Assembly (NCBI GenBank): GCA_902799185.1
Contig: CADBZO010000003.1
Location: 16,018 to 79,642 of the forward strand
Origin: an uncultured Bacteroidales bacterium
Lineage (GTDB): Bacteria; Bacteroidota; Bacteroidia; Bacteroidales; Paludibacteraceae
Direction of reading: 5' to 3'
Length of the DNA: 63,625 nt
Shown here: one piece after another, positions 56,166-63,625 of the stretch
Layout of the letters: each line of letters begins with the position of its first letter
Position numbering within the stretch: the first letter of the stretch is position 1
Notes under the pieces: model-generated
What the model was told of the DNA's origin: nothing
The model's database searches: none
Seen by the model: the letters and a program-made list of their open reading frames with translations, nothing else
Position numbers and translations under genes: made by a program

Positions 56166-57830
56166 ATGAATTGGTTTAGTAGTTTATTTTTTGGTACAGG
56201 CATAGCACATTCCATTTTTGTGCTTGCCATCGCGATCGCCGCGGGTATCTTCTTGGGCGCGAAACTGAAGTTCAAGGGGATTACCCTCGGCATCACGTGG
56301 ATTTTGTTCTGCGCGATTGCGTGCAGTCATTTCGGTATGACGCTGGACCCGTTGGTGGAGTCGTTTGCTAAAGACCTCGGCCTCATTCTGTTCGTCTATT
56401 CGATCGGTTTGCAGGTAGGTCCGGGTTTCTTCTCCTCGTTCGGCAAAGGCGGTCTGAGTTTGAACATGTTAGCGGCGAGTATCGTGCTCCTGGGGTGCGC
56501 TACGGCGTATGCGATTCACCTCCTGAGCGGTGTAGATATCGCCACGATGACCGGAGTGCTTTTCGGTGCTGTGACGAACACGCCGGGTCTGGGTGCCGCC
56601 CAACAGGCGTATCAGGATCTGACGGGTGTCTCGAATCCCGACATCGCTTCCGGCTATGCCATGGCGTACCCGTTAGGCGTGGTAGGTATCCTGTTTGCGA
56701 TGATGGTCATCCGCTGGGTCTTCCGAATCAAGATGGACAAGGAGGAAGAGCAGGTGACGGCCGAGAAAGGCGAGGTGCAGCAAGTAGAGCACTACGACAT
56801 GAAGCTGACGAACCCGCAGGTAGAAGGCATCCGTGTGCGCGATTTGAAACTGCTGACGCATGTGAATATCGTGGTGAGCCGTCTGCTGGACACCCACGGC
56901 AACGAGTTCATGCCGGACGCTGACACGATTCTGCATGTAGGCGACCGAGTGCGTTTCGTAGGAGACGCCAAGAACGAGCGTACTATCATGCTTCTCGGCG
57001 AACAGACCGAGGTGGCCTGGGAGGAGAAAGAGAAAGATGTGCATCTGGTAAACAAACACATTGTGATTACCAAGCCGAAGATCAACGGCAAACGTATCGG
57101 CGACCTGAAAGTCCGTGCGGCTTACCAGATAACCATCACACGTATCCGCCGTGCGGGTATTGAGCTGCTGGCAACGCCGGATCTGATCCTGCAGATGGGT
57201 GACCGCCTGACGGTGGTAGGCGAGCAAGAGGCTGTGGAGAAAGTGTCCCGGGTATTCGGTAACTCGTCCAAGAAACTGGATGCACCGAATCTGGCATCGC
57301 TCTTCTTCGGCATCGTGCTGGGTGTGACACTCGGTTCTATTCCGTTTGCACTGCCTGGTCTGAGTCAGCCGTTCAAGTTAGGTATCGCCGGCGGCTCGCT
57401 GATTGTAGCTATCCTGATTGGTGCCTTTGGTACAAAATGGCACCTCGTGACCTATACCACCACTTCCGCCAACCTCATGATCCGCGAGATAGGTATCGCC
57501 CTGTTCCTCGCGTCCGTGGGATTCGGCGCAGGCAAGAGTTTCATTCCTACCTTGCTGGACGGCGGCTATGTGTGGATCGGCTACGGTGTGATTATCACGC
57601 TCCTGCCGCTGATTCTCGTAGGTATCATCGGCCGCAAGTGGATGAAGCTGGATTATTTCACGCTGATGGGACTGATTGCCGGCTCGACGACGGATCCTCC
57701 TGCATTGGCTTATGCCACTTCGCAGAGCTCCCAGAACGACCGCGCCGCGGTGGCATATTCCACGGTTTATCCGTTGACCATGTTCCTCCGTGTGCTGACG
57801 GGACAGCTGATGATCCTGCTGTTTTTATAG
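56166..57830 (+). CDS. AspT/YidE-type transporter with two RCK_C domains
   Basis: A 554-residue inner-membrane protein: two membrane halves of five to six helices each (about 10-190 and 385-554) flank two TrkA_C/RCK_C domains (about 205-375; VRDLKLLTHVNIVVSRL and IGDLKVRAAYQITITRI). The duplicated Asp-Al_Ex motifs include VGPGFFSSFGKGGL and GAVTNTPGLGAAQQAY in the first half and GSTTDPPALAYAT in the second. This family includes the aspartate:alanine exchanger; substrate unknown here. It follows the pectinesterase stop by 15 nt. Confidence 0.9.
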   Translation: MNWFSSLFFGTGIAHSIFVLAIAIAAGIFLGAKLKFKGITLGITWILFCAIACSHFGMTLDPLVESFAKDLGLILFVYSIGLQVGPGFFSSFGKGGLSLNMLAASIVLLGCATAYAIHLLSGVDIATMTGVLFGAVTNTPGLGAAQQAYQDLTGVSNPDIASGYAMAYPLGVVGILFAMMVIRWVFRIKMDKEEEQVTAEKGEVQQVEHYDMKLTNPQVEGIRVRDLKLLTHVNIVVSRLLDTHGNEFMPDADTILHVGDRVRFVGDAKNERTIMLLGEQTEVAWEEKEKDVHLVNKHIVITKPKINGKRIGDLKVRAAYQITITRIRRAGIELLATPDLILQMGDRLTVVGEQEAVEKVSRVFGNSSKKLDAPNLASLFFGIVLGVTLGSIPFALPGLSQPFKLGIAGGSLIVAILIGAFGTKWHLVTYTTTSANLMIREIGIALFLASVGFGAGKSFIPTLLDGGYVWIGYGVIITLLPLILVGIIGRKWMKLDYFTLMGLIAGSTTDPPALAYATSQSSQNDRAAVAYSTVYPLTMFLRVLTGQLMILLFL

Positions 57831-57877
57831 ACCGCTTCGCTAAAAGAATAAGAACCGCTGCGCTGAAGGAATAAAGA
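57829..57877. repeat. Imperfect direct repeat before the MATE gene
   Basis: Two units, GACCGCTTCGCTAAAAGAAT and GAACCGCTGCGCTGAAGGAAT-like, about 24 nt apart, fill the gap between the AspT-like and MATE genes. The short GC stems recall the units at 6096-6146. Confidence 0.6.
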
Positions 57878-57882
57878 CGGTA

Positions 57883-59223
57883 ATGAAATCCGTAAACAGG
57901 GAAATATTGCGTTTGGCGATACCTAGTATCCTGGCGAATATCACTATTCCGCTGGTAGGTATAGTAGATACCGCGATAGTGGGGCATTTGAGCAATGCCG
58001 CCGCTATCGGCGGTATAGCTATCGGAACAATGCTCTTTGACCTGTTGTACTGGAACTTCGGCTTCCTGCGTGTCGGCACTTCAGGCCTCACGGCGCAAGC
58101 CTATGGTGCAGGCCGGCCGGCCGAGTGCCGTAAGATCCTCATGCAGAGTCTTACCGTGGCGATGACAGCCGCCTTGGCTGTCTGGGCGATCCAATGGGTC
58201 TTTGTGACCGTTGTGCTGGCGGTGGTGCCGTGCTCGGCGGAGGTAGCGGAAATAGCACGCGATTATTTCTATGTCCGTATATGGGCGGCACCGGCTACAC
58301 TCAGCCTCTTCGCCCTCAAGGGATGGTTCATCGGCATGCAGGACACCAAGAGCCCCATGGCGGTGGATATACTGGTGAACGCGGTGAACATGATAGCCAG
58401 TTACTATCTCGCCGTCTATACCCCGCTGGGTGTAACAGGCGTGGCGTGGGGAACGCTCATCGCGCAGTACAGCGGTTTGCTGCTGGCAACGGGGATTCTG
58501 ATAACCTGGTATTCCGATATATCGGTATTCCGGGATTCCGAGAGCTGGCGGGCTGCCATGCAATGGACGGAGATGAGACGGATGATGGCGCTGAACGGCA
58601 ACCTCTTTATCCGCTCGCTCTGTTTCATGGTGGTGTATGTAGGTTTCACCTCCCTGGCAAGCCGTTATGGCGACACGGAACTGGCGGTGAGCAGTATCCT
58701 GATGAAGCTGTTTATGTTCTTCTCCTATTTCGTGGACGGATTTGCCTATGCCGGCGAGGCGCTGGTAGGAAAAGCCTTCGGGGAAGGACACAGGGAGCAT
58801 GCACCGGAGACCGGCAGTGTCGGCGCGGTGGTGCGCACGCTGTTCCTCTGGTCGCTTGGAGTAGGGCTGGTCTTCACCGTCCTCTATGCTTTTTGGGGCA
58901 ACGAGTGCATGGCGTTGATGACGAGTGACGCAGACGTGCTGACGGCATCCGGACGGTATATAGGATGGCTGATAGCCATGCCGGTAGTGAGTGCTCTGGC
59001 GTTTATGTGGGACGGTATCTATGTAGGTGCCACGGCGGGCATACAGATCCGTAATGCAATGATCTGGGCGGCAGTGGGTTTTGTGGCGCTGTATGCCGCC
59101 ACGTACCGTTTCTGCGGACCGCAGGCGTTGTATATCGCTTATTTCGCCCATTTGGCAGCGCGGGTGGTCTATCTCACGGCTGTGTGGCGGCGCGTAGAGA
59201 GAGATGGAGTGGCGGATATTTGA
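57883..59223 (+). CDS. MATE family efflux transporter (DinF-like)
   Basis: A 446-residue twelve-helix multidrug/toxic-compound exporter. The N-terminus REILRLAIPSILANITIPLVG, then VDTAIVGHL, is the DinF/NorM signature, and FVDGFAYAGEALVGKAFGEG forms the matching motif in the second half. It should use Na+ or H+ to export cationic compounds; no substrate can be read. It overlaps the phosphopantetheinyl transferase gene by 20 nt. Confidence 0.93.
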   Translation: MKSVNREILRLAIPSILANITIPLVGIVDTAIVGHLSNAAAIGGIAIGTMLFDLLYWNFGFLRVGTSGLTAQAYGAGRPAECRKILMQSLTVAMTAALAVWAIQWVFVTVVLAVVPCSAEVAEIARDYFYVRIWAAPATLSLFALKGWFIGMQDTKSPMAVDILVNAVNMIASYYLAVYTPLGVTGVAWGTLIAQYSGLLLATGILITWYSDISVFRDSESWRAAMQWTEMRRMMALNGNLFIRSLCFMVVYVGFTSLASRYGDTELAVSSILMKLFMFFSYFVDGFAYAGEALVGKAFGEGHREHAPETGSVGAVVRTLFLWSLGVGLVFTVLYAFWGNECMALMTSDADVLTASGRYIGWLIAMPVVSALAFMWDGIYVGATAGIQIRNAMIWAAVGFVALYAATYRFCGPQALYIAYFAHLAARVVYLTAVWRRVERDGVADI

Positions 59224-59794
59224 CCATATGGAATACTGTACGGAGACGGAGGTGCAGGCCATGCTGCCGCTCGTCTCCGACCAACGGCGCGAGCAGGCGC
59301 TGCGGTACAAGCACACTCTCGGCCGTTTCTGCTGCCTCAAGAGCTGGCTGATGCTTCGGGAGATGACAGGCGAGGCAGGGGAATTTGAATATAACGAGCA
59401 CGGCAAACCGTTTCTGCCGAACGGACCGTACTTCTCCATCAGCCACTGCAAGGCCGGCATTGCAGTAGCTATAGACTGCGAGCCGGTAGGCATAGATATC
59501 GAATCCGTGCGGCAGGCGGACGACGACCTTATTAAGCGCGTGATGTGCGCGCGTGAACAGGAAATGATCCGCAGCGCGGAGCATCCGGAGAGAACCTTTA
59601 CCAGACTATGGACCATGAAAGAGGCGGTTGTCAAGGCGCAAGGCACAGGCATCACCTCGTTTGAACAACTGCAGACGGTGCTCGACGTGAACGAGCGGAA
59701 GCTGCAAACAACAGAGAAAGAGAATTATATATACACGATAGCATATGGAAAACTACATTGTTTCAGCGCGAAAGTACAGACCGCAGAATTTTGA
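59204..59794 (+). CDS. 4'-phosphopantetheinyl transferase (Sfp/AcpT type)
   Basis: A 196-residue enzyme that moves phosphopantetheine from CoA to a carrier-protein Ser. The two metal/CoA motifs are present: VGIDIESVR (near residue 93) and WTMKEAVVKAQG (near 140). The upstream KPFLPNGPYFSISHCKAG is also typical. It is most likely the acyl-carrier-protein activator for fatty-acid synthesis or an aryl-polyene/secondary pathway. The 3' end overlaps dnaX by 50 nt, so their translation is coupled. Confidence 0.92.
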   Translation: MEWRIFDHMEYCTETEVQAMLPLVSDQRREQALRYKHTLGRFCCLKSWLMLREMTGEAGEFEYNEHGKPFLPNGPYFSISHCKAGIAVAIDCEPVGIDIESVRQADDDLIKRVMCAREQEMIRSAEHPERTFTRLWTMKEAVVKAQGTGITSFEQLQTVLDVNERKLQTTEKENYIYTIAYGKLHCFSAKVQTAEF

Positions 59795-61508
59795 GTCGGT
59801 GGTAGGTCAGCAGGCCCTTACCCAGACCCTGCAGAACGCTATCCGTCAGAACCATCTGGCGCATGCGTATCTGTTTTGCGGGCCGCGAGGGGTAGGTAAG
59901 ACCACCTGTGCACGTATCTTCGCCAAGACAATCAACTGCCTTAACCCGCAGAACGGCTACGACGCATGTAACGAGTGCGAGAGCTGCAAGGCGTTCAACG
60001 AACAGCGGTCGTTCAACATCCACGAACTCGATGCGGCGTCCAACAACTCCGTCGAGGATATCCGTTCGCTCATCGACCAGGTGCGCATCCCGCCTCAGAT
60101 AGGCAAGTACTCCGTCTATATCATCGACGAGGTACACATGCTATCTGCCGGCGCTTTCAACGCCCTGCTCAAGACGCTGGAGGAACCGCCTTCATATGCC
60201 ATCTTTATCCTTGCCACTACGGAGAAACACAAGGTACTGCCTACTATCCTGAGCCGTTGCCAGGTATATGACTTCAACCGCATCACCGTGCCTGACACCA
60301 TCGCGTATCTGCAATCGGTAGCGCAGAAAGAAGGCATCACCGTAAGCGAAGAGGCACTGAACGTAGTAGCCCAGAAAGCCGACGGAGGAATGCGTGATGC
60401 CCTTTCAATCTTTGATCAACTGGTAGCTTTCTGCGGCACCACGATCACCTACGAGCGTACGATAGAGGTGCTCAACGTCCTCAATGCCGATTATTACTTC
60501 TCGCTGGTGGACAATGCCCTTGCGCACAACGTACCGCAAGCGTTGCTGCTCTTCAACGACGTACTGAACCACGGCTTCGACGCCGGACATTTCGTTACGG
60601 GTTTTGCGCAGCATCTGCGCGACGTGCTGGTGAGCAAAGACCCGCAGACCCTGCCTCTTCTGGAGACCGGCGAAGCGATCCGTCAGCGGTATGCCGAGCA
60701 AGCGCAGCGGTGCCATCCGATGTGGATATTCCAGGCGCTGGACATCCTCAACACCTGCGATATCAACTACCGCACCGCGCGTAACAAACGCCTCACGGTG
60801 GAGCTCGCCCTCGTCAAACTCTGTAACTTAGGCGTAGCGCAGAACTTGCCGCAACAGGCTCAGAATACTCAGAATACTCCGAATACTCCGAATACTCCGA
60901 ATACTCAGAATACTCAAAGTTCTCCGAATACTCAGAATACTCAGAGTTCTCCGAGTACTCCGACAACTCCGAAGATTCCGAGTACTCAGCCGGTACAGGC
61001 TCCCGTACCACAGCCCGCTACGGCTTCTATCCCGAAAATACCCAAGATGCCGAGTATAGGACTGGGCTTCGGTCCTAAACCCGCCGCCCAGGCGGCTCCT
61101 GCCCAACCGCAAGCCGCTGAACCCCAGCAGCCTCAGGAGGAGCAGAACCGCCCTTTTACGGCTGACCAACTCCGTGACGCGTGGGTTGGTCTGGCAGCCA
61201 CTCACGCTGAGGAACCGCGTCTTAAAGAACTGATAGAGAGCTATGTACCGCGTCTGCTGGACGAGCAGACGGCGGAGATACAGATGCCTAACCCCTGGCA
61301 GATGACCCAGATGCGCAAGGCCATGCCCGAGCTGGCACGGCAGTTGCGTGCCGCCCTGCATAACGACCATCTGCATATCCAACTGGTGCAAGCCGAATAC
61401 TCCCAGGAGCAGATGGCTTTCACCGCTGAGGAGAAATACAAACTGATGGTGGAGCAGAACCCCGCCTTGGCGCAACTCAAGGAACGGCTCGACCTTCAGA
61501 TTGACTAA
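59745..61508 (+). CDS. dnaX: DNA polymerase III subunits gamma/tau
   Basis: A 587-residue clamp-loader ATPase. Walker A GPRGVGKTTCARIFAKT is near residue 45, zinc-binding Cys residues in CNECESC near 78, LDAASNNSVEDIR near 100, Walker B/DEVHMLS near 128 and the SRC motif region near 168. After domain III (to about 370) there is a low-complexity linker of Asn-Thr-Pro/Gln tripeptides (about 375-415), then a Pro/Gln/Ala-rich part and a C-terminal domain. I see no slippery sequence for a gamma-type frameshift. Confidence 0.96.
   Translation: MENYIVSARKYRPQNFESVVGQQALTQTLQNAIRQNHLAHAYLFCGPRGVGKTTCARIFAKTINCLNPQNGYDACNECESCKAFNEQRSFNIHELDAASNNSVEDIRSLIDQVRIPPQIGKYSVYIIDEVHMLSAGAFNALLKTLEEPPSYAIFILATTEKHKVLPTILSRCQVYDFNRITVPDTIAYLQSVAQKEGITVSEEALNVVAQKADGGMRDALSIFDQLVAFCGTTITYERTIEVLNVLNADYYFSLVDNALAHNVPQALLLFNDVLNHGFDAGHFVTGFAQHLRDVLVSKDPQTLPLLETGEAIRQRYAEQAQRCHPMWIFQALDILNTCDINYRTARNKRLTVELALVKLCNLGVAQNLPQQAQNTQNTPNTPNTPNTQNTQSSPNTQNTQSSPSTPTTPKIPSTQPVQAPVPQPATASIPKIPKMPSIGLGFGPKPAAQAAPAQPQAAEPQQPQEEQNRPFTADQLRDAWVGLAATHAEEPRLKELIESYVPRLLDEQTAEIQMPNPWQMTQMRKAMPELARQLRAALHNDHLHIQLVQAEYSQEQMAFTAEEKYKLMVEQNPALAQLKERLDLQID
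60861..60989. repeat. 9-bp tandem repeats in dnaX
   Basis: About 13 degenerate units of AATACTCCG/AATACTCAG/AGTTCTCCG encode Asn-Thr-Pro, Asn-Thr-Gln and Ser-Ser-Pro tripeptides in the linker. Confidence 0.9.
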
Positions 61509-61539
61509 AAGTTGATAGTTGACAGTTGATAGTTGATAG
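61509..61539. repeat. Short tandem repeat, family TTGATAGTTGA
   Basis: AGTTGATAGTTGACAGTTGA-type units exactly fill the gap between the dnaX stop and the ygiQ ATG; same family as 4948-4985. Confidence 0.85.
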
Positions 61540-63252
61540 ATGGCTGACCTTTTGAAATACCTGCCTACGACCCGCAAGGAGACCGATCTGCGCGGATGGG
61601 ATGAAGTGGACATCGTCTTCTTCTCCGGCGACGCGTATATCGACCACCCTTCTTTCGGCGCGGCGGTGCTGGGACGCGTGCTGGAGGCGGCGGGTTACCG
61701 CGTGGCGATAGTGCCCCAGCCGGACTGGCACGGCGACTACCGCGATTTCAGGAAGTTCGGTCGCCCGCGGCTCTATTTCGCCGTTTCGGCGGGCTCAATG
61801 GACTCCATGGTCAACCATTATACGGCGGCGAAAAGACGCCGTTCAGACGATGCCTATACGCCGGAAGGCAAGGCGGGCGCACGGCCGGATTACTGCACCA
61901 TCACCTACTGCAAGATACTCAAGCAGCTCTATCCCGACGTGCCGGTAATCATCGGAGGTATAGAAGCTTCGATGCGGCGGCTGACACATTATGACTACTG
62001 GCAGGACAAGCTGATGCCCTCCATCCTTGTGGACAGCGGTGCAGACCTCCTCGTCTATGGCATGGGCGAGCAAGCCATGACGGAGATTGCGGAACAAATT
62101 AAAAATGAAAAATTAAAAATTATAAACGGAGTGCCGCATGACGTACCTCAGACGGCATATCTGACTTCCAATAAAGAAGAACTGCCGCCGGACGCCATTA
62201 TGCTTGCGAGCCATGAGGAGGTGGTACGGGACAAGCGCAAGCATGCGGAGAACTTCCGGTTGATGGAGATAGAGTCGAATAAGATTAACCAGACGACCCT
62301 GGTCCAGCAGGTAGGACGGCAGTATGTCATCGTCAACCCATCTTATCCGCCGATGACGACGGAACAGCTCGATGCGGTTTACGACCTGCCGTACCAATAT
62401 ACGCCCCATCCTAAGTACAAAGACAAGCGTATCCCTGCTTATGAGATGATCAAATGGTCGGTTTGCATGCACCGCGGCTGTTTCGGCGGATGCTCGTTCT
62501 GCACCATCTCTGCCCACCAGGGCAAACAAATCGTCTCACGTTCCAAGGCGTCTATCCTGCGCCAGATACAGCGGCTGAGTCGACTGCCGGACTGGCACGG
62601 GGTCATCTCCGACCTCGGCGGACCCTCGGCGAACATGTATATGATGCACGGCAAGGACCGCTCCGTCTGCGAGAAGTGCGCACGTGCCAGCTGTCTGCAA
62701 CCGGCTATATGCAAGAACCTCAACCGTGATTTTGGACCGCTCTTGGATATCTACCGTACGGTGGACCAGCTGCCCTATGTCAAGCACGCCTTTGTCGGGT
62801 CGGGTATCCGATACGACCTCATGAGCGATGACTACGCACGGCAGCTCATCACCCGCCATGTCTCCGGACGGCTCAAAGTGGCGCCCGAGCACTGTTCCGA
62901 CACCGTGCTCAAAATGATGCGCAAACCTTCCTGGGAGAACTACCTGCGCTTCCGCGAGCTCTTCCTGCGTATCAATAAAGAAGCAGGGTTGAACCAGCAA
63001 CTCATCCCGTATTTCATCTCTTCCCATCCCGGCTGCACGAACCGCGACATGTCGCTTCTGGCAGACGAGACCCGGAAGATGCACTACCACCCCGAGCAGG
63101 TGCAGGATTTCACGCCTACGCCCATGACGCTCTCCACCACTATGTTTTACACCGGCATAGACCCTTATACCGGTCAGACTGTCTATGTAGCCCGAACACC
63201 CGAACAGAAGAAACAGCAGAACCGCTATTTCTTCTGGTACAAAAATAAATGA
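61540..63252 (+). CDS. YgiQ family radical SAM protein
   Basis: A 570-residue protein with an N-terminal cobalamin-binding-like domain (VDIVFFSGDAYIDHPSFGAA, about 20-130) and a radical SAM core whose 4Fe-4S motif is in RGCFGGCSFC (CxxxCxxC, about residue 313). The C-terminal DUF3362-like part has GCTNRDMSLLADETRKMHYH. The reaction is unknown. Residues QIKNEKLKIINGV (about 186-198) come from an in-frame AATTAAAAATGAAAAA repeat. Length and other motifs are as in the family. Confidence 0.93.
   Translation: MADLLKYLPTTRKETDLRGWDEVDIVFFSGDAYIDHPSFGAAVLGRVLEAAGYRVAIVPQPDWHGDYRDFRKFGRPRLYFAVSAGSMDSMVNHYTAAKRRRSDDAYTPEGKAGARPDYCTITYCKILKQLYPDVPVIIGGIEASMRRLTHYDYWQDKLMPSILVDSGADLLVYGMGEQAMTEIAEQIKNEKLKIINGVPHDVPQTAYLTSNKEELPPDAIMLASHEEVVRDKRKHAENFRLMEIESNKINQTTLVQQVGRQYVIVNPSYPPMTTEQLDAVYDLPYQYTPHPKYKDKRIPAYEMIKWSVCMHRGCFGGCSFCTISAHQGKQIVSRSKASILRQIQRLSRLPDWHGVISDLGGPSANMYMMHGKDRSVCEKCARASCLQPAICKNLNRDFGPLLDIYRTVDQLPYVKHAFVGSGIRYDLMSDDYARQLITRHVSGRLKVAPEHCSDTVLKMMRKPSWENYLRFRELFLRINKEAGLNQQLIPYFISSHPGCTNRDMSLLADETRKMHYHPEQVQDFTPTPMTLSTTMFYTGIDPYTGQTVYVARTPEQKKQQNRYFFWYKNK
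62096..62126. repeat. Short tandem repeat, family AATTAAAAATG, in frame in ygiQ
   Basis: AAATTAAAAATGAAAAATTA-type words encode QIKNEKLKII. Their A/T content contrasts with the surrounding gene. Confidence 0.8.
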
Positions 63253-63296
63253 ACCCATAGTAAATGACTAAATCGTACATAGTCTCATGGTCAAAC

Positions 63297-63625
63297 ACTA
63301 TCGTATCAATCCCGACACGCTCCAGCTGGAGCGCATAGAACACGGACTCCGGTACTGGCTCCGCCGGTCCGGAGGATATATCATAGGCGGATTCGGTATA
63401 GGAATGATTTTCTTCTATACCTTCCTTTATTTCTTCCCCTCGCCCCGGGAGGCATCCCTCATGCAGCAGAACCGCAACCTCACAGCCGAACTCGAACTGA
63501 TGGGAAAGCAGGTGGACCAGATGCAGATTGTGCTCTCCGACCTCTCCCAACGCGATGACAACCTCTATCGCGCTATCCGTGGTGCAGAGCCTATCCCGCT
63601 CAGCGCACGTATGGGAGCCACGCAG
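63297..63625 (+). CDS. M23 metallopeptidase-like envelope protein, N-terminal part
   Basis: Partial gene: 109 codons from the ATG at 63297 to the window edge. The product begins MVKHYRINPDTLQLERIEHG, has one membrane helix (about residues 33-55, ending in YFFPSPRE) and then a coiled-coil (NRNLTAELELMGKQVDQMQI, then LSDLSQRDDNLYRAI). This matches the start of the Bacteroidetes M23 (LytM) peptidase proteins that act on peptidoglycan; the catalytic domain lies outside the window, so the call rests on the N-terminus. Confidence 0.7.

Noticed and set aside
58081-59655. 524-codon minus-strand open frame
   Set aside because: Antisense to MATE and phosphopantetheinyl transferase; low-complexity His/Arg-rich translation without motifs.
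59745-61508. Programmed frameshift making a short gamma form of DnaX
   Set aside because: I see no A-rich slippery heptamer with a following hairpin near the end of domain III.

Overview
The window reads as a chromosomal segment of an uncultured Bacteroidales bacterium (gut or rumen type), probably related to Paludibacteraceae or Porphyromonadaceae; that placement is an inference. The evidence is the promoter type (TTG, 20-nt spacer, TAnnTTTGC, no Shine-Dalgarno sites), TonB-dependent receptors paired with Bacteroidetes-only lipoprotein families (DUF4876, DUF5689, DUF4837, DUF4857), and putative type IX secretion C-terminal tails. I recognise about 50 protein genes and one tRNA, and see no rRNA, CRISPR array, prophage or complete IS.

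Layout. 0-8.9 kb (minus strand): two tandem acyl-CoA ligases, a TetR regulator, a patatin lipase, gcvT, pepT, a small lipoprotein and a 2-hydroxyacid dehydrogenase. 9.3-17.0 kb (plus strand): a signalling operon coding for a Cache-SpoIIE-HATPase sensor phosphatase, a STAS antagonist, a synthetase-only RelA/SpoT enzyme, an APH-fold kinase, a small HD alarmone-hydrolase-like protein, a Cys-based phosphatase, YtxH, a small membrane protein and an AI-2E family permease. 17-19.7 kb: a third acyl-CoA ligase, a DUF4491 protein and a stand-alone winged-helix protein. 19.8-27.8 kb: two secreted proteins and a DUF6850/DUF4876/TonB receptor uptake locus. 27.9-33.4 kb: an ABC-2 exporter with a DUF4857 protein, a secreted HMA-like protein, an Ig-like lipoprotein and PnuC. 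33.4-37.2 kb: DUF4837, an AraC regulator, glyA and tRNA-His. 37.2-50.4 kb (minus strand): a nearly unbroken run rel, DUF1573, meaB, dnaB, asnS, TonB receptor, DUF5689, cvpA, folK. 50.7-63.6 kb: a membrane-tethered HTH pair, a lipoprotein, a multidomain pectinesterase, an AspT/YidE-like transporter, MATE, a phosphopantetheinyl transferase, dnaX, ygiQ and the start of an M23-peptidase-like gene.

Two things stand out. First, the 9.3-17 kb operon joins a sigma/anti-sigma style partner switch to both synthesis and hydrolysis of alarmones, although a full-length Rel is encoded elsewhere in the window. Second, at least ten families of short degenerate tandem repeats and small GC-rich palindromes lie between genes and also, in frame, inside genes. 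They supply start codons (patatin, DUF6850) and lipoprotein signal-peptide cores (DUF4876, DUF5689), and they add linkers to housekeeping enzymes (GcvT, PepT, Rel, FolK, DnaX, YgiQ).

The promoters form a clean set: 17 of the 18 listed have exactly 20 nt between TTG and TAnnTTTGC, and many extend the -33 box to TTGCATATGTCAA. Three of them carry the same 18-bp palindrome in the same register over the -33 box, with compensating base changes. All database-level family names come from recognition of motifs and overall sequence, not from searches.
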